The notes below the pieces were generated by a model. That model was not told the DNA's origin. It did no database searches and saw nothing but the letters and a program-made list of their open reading frames with translations. Below are positions 16,666 to 25,803 of a stretch of DNA of 64,000 bases, in pieces (the first letter of the stretch is position 1; every line of letters starts with the position of its first letter). The translations under genes and the position numbers were made by a program. The stretch comes from Sphingomonadaceae bacterium PASS1 (lineage in GTDB: Bacteria; Pseudomonadota; Alphaproteobacteria; Sphingomonadales; Sphingomonadaceae), in the NCBI GenBank assembly GCA_002255985.1, contig NKIR01000001.1, positions 1 through 64,000 on the forward strand, read 5' to 3'.

Positions 16666-16723
16666 TCTGCAGCCTCTAGCCGATTGTTGCGCCAGCCGCA
16701 AAGGCTGTTAGGTGCAAAACGAT

Positions 16724-17536
16724 ATGCCAGAATTACCTGAAGTGGAAACCACAGTTGCCGGCCTGCGTTCGGTGCTTGAAGGCGAGATGATCGTGCGGGC
16801 GGAACCGCGCCGTGCGGACTTGCGCTGGCCCATCCCGGTTGATCTGCGTCAGCGGCTGACGGGCGCGCGAATCGAAACGCTTGGGCGGCGCGCGAAATAT
16901 GGCCTTATCCATACCGATCGTGAGGATACGCTGATATTCCATTTGGGCATGTCCGGTAGATGGCGCGTTGATCCTGCGGAAATTGAGAAGCATGACCATT
17001 TCATTCTGGAAACAGCCAGCGGCCGAGTTGTGGCTTTGAATGACCACCGCCGTTTTGGTTCGCTCGATATTATCGATTCGGCCAAATTGGACAGCTATCG
17101 CTTTTTTGAAAAAATGGGTCCGGAGCCTTTGTCGCTGGCATTTGATGCAACTGTGCTGCGCGCGGCGCTGCACGACCGCAAAGCCCCGATCAAGGGGGTG
17201 TTGCTAAACCAGAATATCGTCGCAGGCTTGGGCAATATCTATGTTTGCGAGGCGCTGCACATGGCAGGCATTGATCCGCGGGCGCCGGCCAATTCGATTA
17301 GCAAGCCGCGGCTACTGCGGCTGGTTCTGGCGATTAAAGAGGTGCTGACGGCAGCCATCGCGGCTGGCGGATCGACGTTGCGTGACTTTGCCGCACCGGA
17401 CGGGGAACTTGGCTACTTTGCGAAGGATTGGCGCGTCTATGGCCGTGAAGGGCAGGACTGCGGTTGCGGAGCGCCTGTTCAACGGCGCGTTGATTCGGGA
17501 CGCTCGACCTTTTACTGCGCGAAATGTCAGCGATAG
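16724..17536 (+). CDS. mutM: formamidopyrimidine-DNA glycosylase
   Basis: Removes 8-oxoguanine and formamidopyrimidines; 270 aa. The start is ATG 16724, because Pro2 followed by ELPEVE forms the active site after Met removal, which rules out the earlier start at 16712. Lys in RRAKYGLI, the H2TH region GLGNIYVCEAL, and the C-terminal zinc finger with CGCGAPVQRR and CAKC complete the family pattern. It is upstream of rpsT and dnaA, a conserved alphaproteobacterial order. Confidence 0.96.
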   Translation: MPELPEVETTVAGLRSVLEGEMIVRAEPRRADLRWPIPVDLRQRLTGARIETLGRRAKYGLIHTDREDTLIFHLGMSGRWRVDPAEIEKHDHFILETASGRVVALNDHRRFGSLDIIDSAKLDSYRFFEKMGPEPLSLAFDATVLRAALHDRKAPIKGVLLNQNIVAGLGNIYVCEALHMAGIDPRAPANSISKPRLLRLVLAIKEVLTAAIAAGGSTLRDFAAPDGELGYFAKDWRVYGREGQDCGCGAPVQRRVDSGRSTFYCAKCQR

Positions 17537-17644
17537 CGCGGTATTTCGAGGTTGACGAATCTGTCGGGCAGGGTTAAGGGCCGCTCCTTCAACGGACGTG
17601 TTTCATAAAGACGTCTCCGCAAATATCGAAATTCGAGGATAAAA

Positions 17645-17908
17645 ATGGCCAATACGCCGCAAGCAAAAAAGCGTATCCGTCGCAATGCGCGTCGCACCGA
17701 AGTTAATGGCGCACGCGTCAGCCGCATCCGTACCTTTATCAAAAAGGTTGAGTCGGCGATTGAACTCGGTGACAAGTCAGCAGCCGCTGCTGCACTCGCT
17801 GCTGCACAGCCTGAATTGGCGCGTGGCGTATCCAAAGGCGTTCTGCATAAGAACACAGCATCGCGCAAATTTGGTCGCCTCACAAAGGCGGTTGGCGGTC
17901 TCGCTTAA
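17645..17908 (+). CDS. rpsT: 30S ribosomal protein S20
   Basis: 87-aa basic ribosomal protein that binds 16S rRNA early in 30S assembly. The N-terminal [20 protein letters not shown] and the C-terminal [19 protein letters not shown] are diagnostic. A GAGGAT ribosome site is 5-10 bp upstream. A strong terminator follows at 17948. The gene precedes dnaA, as in many alphaproteobacteria. Confidence 0.98.
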   Translation: MANTPQAKKRIRRNARRTEVNGARVSRIRTFIKKVESAIELGDKSAAAAALAAAQPELARGVSKGVLHKNTASRKFGRLTKAVGGLA

Positions 17909-17947
17909 CCCCTAGTTTATAGGCTGGCTGGCCCAGCCTTGAAATTT

Positions 17948-17976
17948 AAACCCGCCGTCATCCCGGCGGGTTTTTT
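17948..17976 (+). terminator. rho-independent terminator of rpsT
   Basis: GC-rich stem AACCCGCCG / CGGCGGGTT with loop TCATCC, followed by a T run (17971-17976). It lies 40 bp past the rpsT stop and separates rpsT from the dnaA control region. Confidence 0.92.
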
Positions 17977-18017
17977 ATTGCACACTGTCACAAAGTCTAA
18001 CCTGACGGATTTCCTGC

Positions 18018-18231
18018 GATTCGGAGAATATCCACAGGTAATTTTGTAAAAAATTTATCAAAATCATGTACTTAAAAATTAATTAACGCAATTGCTTGGC
18101 TGTTGCCGAGTCAATGCCATTTATTTCAGTTTTTTTGCAATGCTGCACTTGATCGACTCGTTTCGAGAGGTCTAAGAAACTGTTTCCAGCAATGCATGAC
18201 GACAGTCGGGCAGTGCCTCACATGGAGAATC
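18018..18231. promoter_or_regulatory. dnaA upstream control region (GANTC, CtrA-like and DnaA-like motifs)
   Basis: The 375-bp gap between the rpsT terminator and dnaA holds no gene but many regulatory-looking motifs. A DnaA-like box ATATCCACA is at 18028-18036 (8 of 9 to TTATCCACA), and a full CtrA-type site TTAA-N7-TTAA is at 18072-18086 in an AT-rich stretch. Four GANTC (CcrM) sites are at 18018-18022, 18108-18112, 18155-18159 and 18227-18231. In Caulobacter the dnaA promoter is controlled by CcrM methylation and CtrA acts at the origin. Motifs are seen directly; their function here is inference. Confidence 0.5.
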
Positions 18232-18352
18232 AGACGTCGCGACCTCTGCATTTGGCAACAAATGCACAGTGTTTGTCTGTATGCTTCGCATGTGGGCAGA
18301 TAGCACGCGGTTGTGTTGACCTGGTTGGGGTGGAAAATTGGGGGAAGGCACG

Positions 18353-19783
18353 TTGGCCGAATATAAATCAGTATCGCAGATCACATTGGATCAACCGCAT
18401 GGTGAAAGTGCCGGCCTGACGTTGAAATCCCGTTTTGATGCCGACTGGCAGACAATCTCATCCGGCTTACGCCGCGATTTGGGAGCGCAAGTATATGGCC
18501 AATGGATTCGCTCGATCAGCCTTGGCGACTTTTGTGACCTGACGGGTACGCTCGAACTTCTTTTGCCCTCTGATTTTTCAGCAAGCTGGGTATCTGATCA
18601 TTATGCTGATCGCCTGCGTTTGGCGTGGTCGAGTATCAATAGCAGTGTGAAGCAGCTTAAGATCCGCACACGCCCGGGTGCACCGCGCGTCGAATTGCTC
18701 CGTGCTTCAACAAATGCTGAACGCATTGTCGCGCAAGAAGCGAACGACGGTCTGCCGCCACGTTCGGCACTTGATCCGCGGATGACGTTTGCGAATTTCG
18801 TTAAAGGCCAAACCAATGTTCTCGCGCTCAGCGCTGCAGAACGGGTGGCGTCGAAAGACAAGCCGCTTTTCAATCCATTGTATCTTCAAGCTGCAACGGG
18901 TCAGGGCAAAACCCACCTGATGCATGCCATCGGTCATGCTTATGCCGAAGTGAACCCCGACGCGCAGATTATTTATATGTCTGCGGAAAAGTTTATGATG
19001 GAGTTTGTGACCGCGATGCGGCGCAAGGAAGTGATGGAATTCAAGGCGCGCTTGCGTGCCGTTGATGTTCTGTTGATTGACGATATTCAATTCATCATCG
19101 GCAAGGTATCGACCCAAGAAGAGTTTCTGCACACAATCGACGCCATCATCGGTGCCGGCAAACGCCTCGTCGTTGCTGCCGACCGCGCGCCGCAAGCGCT
19201 TGACGGCGTTGATCAGCGCATCCTGTCGCGTTTGTCGATGGGGCTGGTCGCTGATATCCAGCCAGCGGACCTTGAACTGCGCCGCCTCATTCTCGAACAG
19301 CGGCTTGCCAACATGCCTGAAGCGCAAGTTGGTGAAGATGTGATCGAATTTCTGGCTCGCACCATTAGCCGCAATGTACGCGAACTCGAAGGTGGCCTAA
19401 ACAAGCTGCTGGCATATGCGCAGTTGACTGGCAAGCCAGTCACTCGGACCTTGGCTGAAGAGCAGCTGAAAGATATTTTGAGCGCTTGCCGCCGCCGTAT
19501 CACGATCGACGAAATCCAGCGTGCGGTGTGCGAATATTATCGCATCGACCGGAGCGAAATGTCATCGAAGCGCCGTGCACGCGCCGTTGTCCGTCCGCGC
19601 CAGGTCGCCATGTATCTCGCCAAGGTCATGACACCACGCAGCTATCCCGAAATCGGACGTAAGTTTGGCGGACGTGATCACTCGACGGTTATTCACGCCG
19701 TGCGCTTGGTCGAAGGTTTGCGTCAGCAGGACAGCGATATGGACAATGATGTCCGCGCGCTGCTCCGTCAGCTCGAAGCTTAA
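18353..19783 (+). CDS. dnaA: chromosomal replication initiator DnaA
   Basis: AAA+ initiator protein, 476 aa. The N-terminal DnaB/DiaA interaction domain, a short linker, the AAA+ domain with Walker A ATGQGKTHL, Walker B VDVLLIDDIQF and RISRLSMGL-type sensor region (QRILSRLSMGL), and the C-terminal box-binding domain with GGRDHSTVIHA are all visible. The start is taken as TTG 18353, where GGGGGAAGG lies 4-5 bp upstream; TTG 18338 is an alternative adding 5 residues. No dnaN follows, which is normal in many alphaproteobacteria. Confidence 0.97.
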   Translation: MAEYKSVSQITLDQPHGESAGLTLKSRFDADWQTISSGLRRDLGAQVYGQWIRSISLGDFCDLTGTLELLLPSDFSASWVSDHYADRLRLAWSSINSSVKQLKIRTRPGAPRVELLRASTNAERIVAQEANDGLPPRSALDPRMTFANFVKGQTNVLALSAAERVASKDKPLFNPLYLQAATGQGKTHLMHAIGHAYAEVNPDAQIIYMSAEKFMMEFVTAMRRKEVMEFKARLRAVDVLLIDDIQFIIGKVSTQEEFLHTIDAIIGAGKRLVVAADRAPQALDGVDQRILSRLSMGLVADIQPADLELRRLILEQRLANMPEAQVGEDVIEFLARTISRNVRELEGGLNKLLAYAQLTGKPVTRTLAEEQLKDILSACRRRITIDEIQRAVCEYYRIDRSEMSSKRRARAVVRPRQVAMYLAKVMTPRSYPEIGRKFGGRDHSTVIHAVRLVEGLRQQDSDMDNDVRALLRQLEA

Positions 19784-19847
19784 TCCACCCCCTTTTCAAC
19801 ATCCTTTCCAGAGCTTATTTACTGATGAGGAAGCGGAAAAGGGTGCA

Positions 19848-20942
19848 ATGGGACAATCTTGTGCGTCATGCGGGTCAGCAAATGCCCTTGGCGCACTATT
19901 TTGCGCACATTGCGGGGCTTCGCTGAAAGTGCGCACTGTGTCCGGTTCTAATCCCAGACGCCGATGGGCAATGCCGGTTGCGGCGCTTGCTATTCTGATT
20001 GTTTTCGTTGGTTTATACTTCTGGCTGTTTGTCCTTGATGACATGCAGAACCGTTCGGTAACTCCAATTGCCGAGCAGCGCACAAGCGCGCCTGCCGTAG
20101 CCGAAATTTTCTTCACAATGACCGAAGCAAATATTCGGGACAAGCGAACCACTTCCGAAAGCGTTATATTGGGCAAGCTGCCGCGCGGGTCGCAAGTGAC
20201 GGGTTTCGTTCAGTTGGGTTCACCGCCAGGTGATGGTTGGATGGAATTGAGCGACGGCAATGGTTTTGTCGCGATGGTCAATCTTTCTAAATCGGAACCA
20301 CCCGAGCTCGTCACCTTGCTGAACGATCAACCATGGGTTGTCGATATGCCCATTGATGTTTGGGCGACCGGAACGTCGGACAGCCCGCTGATCAATCGTG
20401 TGCGCGCAGGCACCATGTTAAAATTGGTTGGCCTTACCGCTGACAACTTCATTGAGGTGAAGCTTGCGGATGGTAGTTATGGCTATCTGGCCGACGGGAA
20501 ATCCATATTGGCGCGCCTGGGCGGTAAGCCGATTGCGATTGGCTTTAATCCGCAAACATGCGCATTCAACGGAGAAATTGGCGCAGAATTTGCCAAAATT
20601 GGCGCGCGGCTTCGGACGCAATGGCAAACATTGGAAGCCAAAGAATATGCCGACGAGGCTGCGCGCGAAAAAGCCTATGCGAAGGTCGAAGGCAAAAGCA
20701 GCTATGTGCGCCTGCGTCGTTCATTTGATGGATTATCGCTCACGGCGCTTGGTCAGCATTATGAATCGCAGTCGCTGTATTTCGTGGACCCGCCCGCCAA
20801 GGTCATCGCCGTTTTCCGCGACAATGGATTTAACATTGGGCCCGATGGCATATTCAGGGCAACTGAACTCTATGCGGCGATATCCGGTACCCGCGGTGAG
20901 GGCGCGGTCTATGGCAAAACTGAGTTGAGTTGCGGGGTCTGA
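19848..20942 (+). CDS. zinc-ribbon, membrane-anchored SH3-like protein, unknown role
   Basis: 364 aa from ATG 19848, with AAAAGGG just upstream; the longer frame from 19665 lies within dnaA. A zinc ribbon with CASC (5-8) and CAHC (19-22) is followed by a single transmembrane helix (about 42-63). Then come two SH3b-like segments (EANIRDKRTTSE near 100 and WATGTSDSPLINRVRAGTML near 180) and a C-terminal domain of about 120 residues I do not recognise. It is probably an inner-membrane protein with a periplasmic sensor or peptidoglycan-binding part. It follows dnaA by 64 bp and may share its transcript. Confidence 0.7.
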   Translation: MGQSCASCGSANALGALFCAHCGASLKVRTVSGSNPRRRWAMPVAALAILIVFVGLYFWLFVLDDMQNRSVTPIAEQRTSAPAVAEIFFTMTEANIRDKRTTSESVILGKLPRGSQVTGFVQLGSPPGDGWMELSDGNGFVAMVNLSKSEPPELVTLLNDQPWVVDMPIDVWATGTSDSPLINRVRAGTMLKLVGLTADNFIEVKLADGSYGYLADGKSILARLGGKPIAIGFNPQTCAFNGEIGAEFAKIGARLRTQWQTLEAKEYADEAAREKAYAKVEGKSSYVRLRRSFDGLSLTALGQHYESQSLYFVDPPAKVIAVFRDNGFNIGPDGIFRATELYAAISGTRGEGAVYGKTELSCGV

Positions 20943-20985
20943 TCCGCAACCTTGGCCGATTTTGCGAAGTGCTTAGTGTAGAGGG

Positions 20986-21642
20986 TTAGCGCTTTTCCTC
21001 TGGCGCAACCGAGATACGGACTGTTTCGCCGCCATTGCCGGGGAATCCGGTAAACATCGCCTCAACCAGATTTGACACCAGATAAGGCAGCTTGTTTGAC
21101 CGTGACTTGGCTTCCGCCTTGCCTTCAAACAAACGCTTGCCGTCGCCATTACGGTCAATCTTCATATCGAGATTGGCAGTGAATACTGTGAAGCTATCGA
21201 TTTCATAGGGGCGGTTGAAGCCGCTATACAAAAATGGATCATAATAGCCGACGACGTAACGCGCGCCGCGACGGGTGCGCACGACATAGGGCCGGTAAAA
21301 GCTACCAAAGCCCCAATAGGGATCATAAAACGGATCTTGGCGAACGATGTCGCGTTCCTTGCCCTGATCGACCGCATAATCGAGCGAGACAGTCATATCT
21401 GCATTTGCGCCAGTCGCGGGCACATAACCAATTTCCTGAAGCTCACTTGCCACCAAAGCGGCATATTGGCCAAATTCAATGCCGCCTGCATTGTCAGGGT
21501 TGGCAGCGCGAATAACAAAGGTCTGCCCCTGCGGCGCTGGCAGTTCCTGAAACCGCGAGACGTCGGCGTTAAACGGGGTTGCACAGGCACCAAGTGCCAG
21601 CAATGCTATGGGGGCAAGAAAAGTTACGACTTTTTTCATCAT
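20986..21642 (-). CDS. DUF4136 lipoprotein
   Basis: 218-aa lipoprotein with signal peptide and lipobox LALGAC (Cys20). The DUF4136 pattern is seen in FQELPAPQGQTFVIR, ASELQEIGYVPATG, and VSLDYAVDQG, with a glycine/tyrosine-rich middle (PYWGFGSFYRPYV) and the end KLPYLVSNLVEAMFTGFPG. The family is exported, but its function is unknown. It is convergent with the zinc-ribbon gene. Confidence 0.82.
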   Translation of the reverse strand: MMKKVVTFLAPIALLALGACATPFNADVSRFQELPAPQGQTFVIRAANPDNAGGIEFGQYAALVASELQEIGYVPATGANADMTVSLDYAVDQGKERDIVRQDPFYDPYWGFGSFYRPYVVRTRRGARYVVGYYDPFLYSGFNRPYEIDSFTVFTANLDMKIDRNGDGKRLFEGKAEAKSRSNKLPYLVSNLVEAMFTGFPGNGGETVRISVAPEEKR

Positions 21643-21742
21643 TTCAAATCCTCAAAGCAGCGACCAATCGCCGTCTATAACATAACGCGTTTTGTTTAGG
21701 ATAGTTTCGCTGAACTGTGGTTGAACGGTACCACAGCACAAT

Positions 21743-22741
21743 TTAGCGCAGGAGACCAAGCGCAGTGTAGGCTGCCTTCAATGTCGGCCCGCCAAGTTCA
21801 CGCGCTTTCGCTGCCCCCTTGGCAAGCGCAGCGTCTATTTGCTCGTGGTCATCCTTCAGAACAGCGAAGCGCTCCGAAATGGGGCGCAGATGTTCAATGA
21901 CTATTTCGGCCAATGCCGGTTTGAATGCGCCAAAGCCCTGACCGCCAAAGCGCGATAGTGTTGCCTCGACAGTCTCTTCGGCAAAGGCGGCATAAATACC
22001 CACAAGATTTTTTGCTTCGGGGCGGCCTTCAAGGCCCGCAGGCTCTGACGGAAGCGGTTCCGGATCGGTCTTGGCCTTCTTGATTTTGCTCAGGATGGTA
22101 TCGGCATCGTCGATCAGGTTGATCCGGCTCATATCGCTTGGATCCGACTTCGACATTTTTGAACTGCCGTCGCGCAGGGACATGATGCGCGCGGTTTCTT
22201 TGGGAATGATGGGATCGGGCAAGGTGAAGATATCGGTGCCGTTTCCGAAGTCCGTGTTGAATTTCTGGGCAATGTCGCGCGCAAGTTCCAAATGCTGCTT
22301 TTGGTCTTCGCCGACCGGAACATGTGTCGCCTGATACAATAGGACGTCTGCTGCCTGAAGGACGGGGTAAGTGAATAGCGCAATGCTTGCGCCTTCGCGG
22401 TTCTTGCCTGACTTGTCCTTGAACTGCGTCATCCGGTTCAGCCAACCCATGCGCGCTGTGCCCGTCAACAACCACTGTAGCTCGGCATGGGCAGGAACCT
22501 GCGCTTGGTTGAACAATATCGCCTTGTCGGTGTCCAGTCCGCACGCGAGCAAGGCCGCGGCCATCTCGCGGGTGTTCGCGGTCAATTCGGCGGGAACATG
22601 CGGCATGGAAATCGCGTGCAAATCGGCAAGGAAATACAGGCATTCCATTTCATCCTGCATTTTTACCCAGTTGCGGATCGCGCCTAGATAATTGCCCAAA
22701 TGCAGATTGCCGGTGGGTTGAATGCCAGAAACGACGCGCAT
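21743..22741 (-). CDS. trpS: tryptophanyl-tRNA synthetase
   Basis: Class I aminoacyl-tRNA synthetase charging tRNA-Trp, 332 aa. The HIGH-type motif is [10 protein letters not shown] (11-20) and KMSKS is at 195-199. [17 protein letters not shown] and [16 protein letters not shown] are typical of TrpS. It starts 5 bp after the murJ stop, in the order secB-murJ-trpS on the minus strand. Confidence 0.97.
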   Translation of the reverse strand: MRVVSGIQPTGNLHLGNYLGAIRNWVKMQDEMECLYFLADLHAISMPHVPAELTANTREMAAALLACGLDTDKAILFNQAQVPAHAELQWLLTGTARMGWLNRMTQFKDKSGKNREGASIALFTYPVLQAADVLLYQATHVPVGEDQKQHLELARDIAQKFNTDFGNGTDIFTLPDPIIPKETARIMSLRDGSSKMSKSDPSDMSRINLIDDADTILSKIKKAKTDPEPLPSEPAGLEGRPEAKNLVGIYAAFAEETVEATLSRFGGQGFGAFKPALAEIVIEHLRPISERFAVLKDDHEQIDAALAKGAAKARELGGPTLKAAYTALGLLR

Positions 22742-22746
22742 GATTA

Positions 22747-24351
22747 TTACTCGCTTGTATTGGCCGCGGGCGATGCTGCACGCCGGCGGAACAGGGATTT
22801 AAGTTCTTGAATTCGGTAAGCGCCGAAAAGCAATATGGCCAGCGCATATACAGCGCCGCCAGCGCTGACGAGAACCGACAGCACAGCGATGCGTCGCCAC
22901 AATCCCATGCCCAATTGGTCTTCAATGATTTCATTGCCGAAAAACAGGGCGATGCCCATCAATGCTGCTGCCAGAACAATGCGCCACGCCTTTTGCTTGA
23001 GCCGCGCATCGACCGCGATATGCCCGCGTTTGCGCAAGGTGAACCACAGCAAGGCGACATTGACCCAAGCGGATATCGCAGTCGCAACGCCAACGCCGAT
23101 ATGTGCGAGCGGCCAAATAAGAATGAGGTTGCCGATGAGGTTCACCAACATCGACCAAAGCGCCAACCGAAGCGGCGTTTTGGTGTCGCTACGCGCGTAA
23201 AATCCAGGCGTCAGCACCTTGATGAGGACATAAGCCGGCACGCCGGCGGAGAAGGCCATCAGGACCGCGGCCGTCCCCCGCGTGTCGGCCGCCGTGAATG
23301 CGCCATGTTCAAATATGCCATGAACGATTGGTATCGCCGAAACGATCAGAGCCGCCGTTGCGGGCATCGCAAAGAACAACGCAAGCTCGACGGCTCGATT
23401 TTGCGTGTCGGACGCTGCCTTGCTATCGGCGCCCGCGATTTGCCGCGAAAGCGCAGGCAGGATCGCTGTACCAATCGCGATGCCAATCAAACCCAACGGC
23501 AGCTGGTTCAAGCGGTCTGCATAATATAGCCATGATACCGACCCTTCTGGCAAGAACCGCGCCGCGAGCGACGTTGAGATAAGAAGGTTGAATTGAATGG
23601 CGCCTTGGCCAATCGCGGCTGGCGCAATCAATGCGAGCATCAGTTTTACGTCGGGCGTTAGGCGCGGTAATCCAAGCTTCAGGCTAACCCCTGCGCGATG
23701 GCACGCCCACATCAGCCAAAGCAATTGGAGCGCGCCAGACACGGTCACGGCGATAGCCTGCGTGACCGCCGTTTCAACTTCGCTGTCACCACGGAAGAAA
23801 ACCAGCGCGATAATCATGCAGATATTCAGCAATATCGGCGCGGCGGCATTGACCCAAAAACGGTTCAGCGAATTCAATATTCCACCAAGCAGCGACACCA
23901 ACGAGATGAGCGCGAGATAAGGAAAGGTGATAATCGTCAGATGACGTGCGAGCGCAAATTTCTCCGGCCCACCATCGGGAAAACCGCCTGTCATGGCCCA
24001 GACGACCGGCCCCGCCGCTAGCATCATCACGCCCATGAACAGCACCAAAAACGGGAATAGCACCGACAGCACTTGGCTAGCGAATGTGCGCGCCGCGGTG
24101 AGGCCCGTTTCCGCCTTTTCGCGTTCAGCCTCGGTCATCTTCTTGTTGAACAGAGGTACAAAAACCGCTGCGAATGCGCCTTCGGCGAACAATGCACGAA
24201 ACAGGTTGGGCAGCCGCCACGCAATCAGAAACGCGTCGGATGCAAGGCCTGCACCGACGTAGCGCGCCATCAACATATCGCGCACAAGACCAAGCACGCG
24301 GCTGACCAAAGTCAGCCCCCCAATGGTAATGCTGTTTCGAACCAGGCTCAT
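22747..24351 (-). CDS. murJ: lipid II flippase MurJ
   Basis: 534-aa MATE-like/MviN integral membrane protein with about 14 predicted helices; it exports lipid II for peptidoglycan synthesis. Family segments include the N-terminal [41 protein letters not shown] and [17 protein letters not shown]. The short basic C-terminal tail ([13 protein letters not shown]) is cytoplasmic. The secB stop is 23 bp upstream. Confidence 0.95.
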   Translation of the reverse strand: MSLVRNSITIGGLTLVSRVLGLVRDMLMARYVGAGLASDAFLIAWRLPNLFRALFAEGAFAAVFVPLFNKKMTEAEREKAETGLTAARTFASQVLSVLFPFLVLFMGVMMLAAGPVVWAMTGGFPDGGPEKFALARHLTIITFPYLALISLVSLLGGILNSLNRFWVNAAAPILLNICMIIALVFFRGDSEVETAVTQAIAVTVSGALQLLWLMWACHRAGVSLKLGLPRLTPDVKLMLALIAPAAIGQGAIQFNLLISTSLAARFLPEGSVSWLYYADRLNQLPLGLIGIAIGTAILPALSRQIAGADSKAASDTQNRAVELALFFAMPATAALIVSAIPIVHGIFEHGAFTAADTRGTAAVLMAFSAGVPAYVLIKVLTPGFYARSDTKTPLRLALWSMLVNLIGNLILIWPLAHIGVGVATAISAWVNVALLWFTLRKRGHIAVDARLKQKAWRIVLAAALMGIALFFGNEIIEDQLGMGLWRRIAVLSVLVSAGGAVYALAILLFGAYRIQELKSLFRRRAASPAANTSE

Positions 24352-24374
24352 ATGTTCACCTGGTACCTACGGCT

Positions 24375-24884
24375 TCAGGCTTCGCCTGCAGGCTGCGTTT
24401 CTGCCATCTGCTGTGCTTGCGTGAGCTGCTGGATATACAATGCGTTGAAATCGATCGGTTCGAGAACGAGCGGTGGATAGCCTGCATCGCGAACAGCATC
24501 GGCAACAATCCGGCGTGCGAATGGGAACATCAAACGCGGCGCTTCACCGAAAAGGAAAGGGTGCGCTTGTTCTTCGCTAACATTACGCAGACCAAACAGC
24601 GTTCCGTAATCCAGCTCGACCGAGAAATGGACACCATTTTCGCTTTCGGCTTTGACTGCCACCTTCAAGGCAACTTCGTGCACTTCGTCGGTGATGGCGT
24701 TGGCATGAATGTTTACCTGGACGTCGATTTCCGGGGTCACTTCCCAGTTAAAGCTATGCGGAGCATGTGGGTTCTCTACCGACAAGTCCTTGATATACTG
24801 GTTCAACATACCCACCGCAGGTGCGGTATCTGCGCCATTAGCTTTTACATTTTCGGAAACGATGGTGCCTGCTTCGTCAGCCAT
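24375..24884 (-). CDS. secB: protein-export chaperone SecB
   Basis: 169-aa tetrameric chaperone that holds preproteins unfolded for SecA. The core YIKDLSVENPHAP, FNWEVTPEIDVQVN, the GTLFGLRN segment and the APRLMFPFARRIVADAVRDAG helix match the family. ATG 24884 is chosen; the frame to 24989 is a long unsupported extension. The 247-bp gap to the divergent timA-like gene holds no gene and presumably both promoters. Confidence 0.96.
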   Translation of the reverse strand: MADEAGTIVSENVKANGADTAPAVGMLNQYIKDLSVENPHAPHSFNWEVTPEIDVQVNIHANAITDEVHEVALKVAVKAESENGVHFSVELDYGTLFGLRNVSEEQAHPFLFGEAPRLMFPFARRIVADAVRDAGYPPLVLEPIDFNALYIQQLTQAQQMAETQPAGEA

Positions 24885-25131
24885 GTGATGTCGTGCTTTC
24901 CTATTGATTGTCATGAACGCCAAATGGCGACCCCTAATGGCCGTCGCGCCTAGCAGGGTGACCGACAAAGGGCAATCATTGTTGCACATGCGGCGAGCCG
25001 CATTTTTCTTTGGGTGAAGCCCTTTGAAACCCGTAACATTAGTGCTTATATGGTATTGAGGCGGAGCTAGATGGGAGTTATTCCATGCAGCCGTTATTAT
25101 ATGCCGGACTTATTTGGCGCATGGAGGCGTT

Positions 25132-25791
25132 GTGACTTTCACTATTGTATTGCTTGCTCTTGTTGCAGCGTTCCTTGGCCTTCGGCTTTACTCGGTGCTT
25201 GGTAAACGCACGGGTCACGAACAGGAACCCATTGCGCGCCGTCCGATCGAAACGACTGCACAGCCTATGTTGCGTCAGCCGTTGGCAGGCAGTGATGCCG
25301 CGGCGCCAATTCCAGCGAATGATATTTCGAATGCCGACACGGCTGCGCAAAGCGGTATCAAGGCAATTGCCAATGCGGACCGGAGCTTTGATCTTGGCTT
25401 GTTCGTCGAGGGATCGAAATCCGCCTACAAAATGGTGCTTGAGGCCTATTGGCGCGGTGACAAGGAAGCGCTGCGTTTCCTATGCGATGACGATGTTTTT
25501 GATAGCTTTGTCGAAGCCATTGATGGTCGCGAAGCGCGCGGAGAGACATTGGCCAACCGATTGGTGCGTATTGATGAAGTGCGTGTTGTGGATGCAAGCT
25601 ACGACCATCCAATGGCACGCGTTTCGGTTCGGTTTGATGCCGACATCGCTGCGATGGTGAAGGATGCCGATGGGAACATCATTGGTGGTTCGATGACCGA
25701 CGCTGTCGAAACGCATGATATCTGGACGTTTATGCGCGATGTTAAGTCAGGCGGCCGCAACTGGAAGCTTGACGAAACCGACTCGGTCTGA
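25132..25791 (+). CDS. Tim44/TimA-family membrane protein
   Basis: 219 aa from GTG 25132, with GGAGG 4-5 bp upstream; TTG 25114 would add 6 residues. An N-terminal transmembrane helix (TIVLLALVAAFLGLRLY) is followed by a proline/alanine-rich linker and a Tim44-like domain (about 85-215) with SAYKMVLEAYWRGDKEALR and WTFMRDVKSGGRNWKL. The bacterial Tim44-like proteins sit beside secB and mltA in alphaproteobacteria, and a role in membrane-protein or envelope biogenesis has been proposed. It is 12 bp before mltA. Confidence 0.82.
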   Translation: MTFTIVLLALVAAFLGLRLYSVLGKRTGHEQEPIARRPIETTAQPMLRQPLAGSDAAAPIPANDISNADTAAQSGIKAIANADRSFDLGLFVEGSKSAYKMVLEAYWRGDKEALRFLCDDDVFDSFVEAIDGREARGETLANRLVRIDEVRVVDASYDHPMARVSVRFDADIAAMVKDADGNIIGGSMTDAVETHDIWTFMRDVKSGGRNWKLDETDSV

Positions 25792-25803
25792 TTCACCCGC
25801 GCG

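Noticed and set aside
17527-17883. 118-aa minus-strand frame over rpsT
   Set aside because: It is antisense to the ribosomal protein S20 gene and has no ribosome site or homology I can see.
22807-23529. 240-aa plus-strand frame inside murJ
   Set aside because: It is antisense to the MurJ helices and rich in Arg and Gln; no membrane or enzyme motif.
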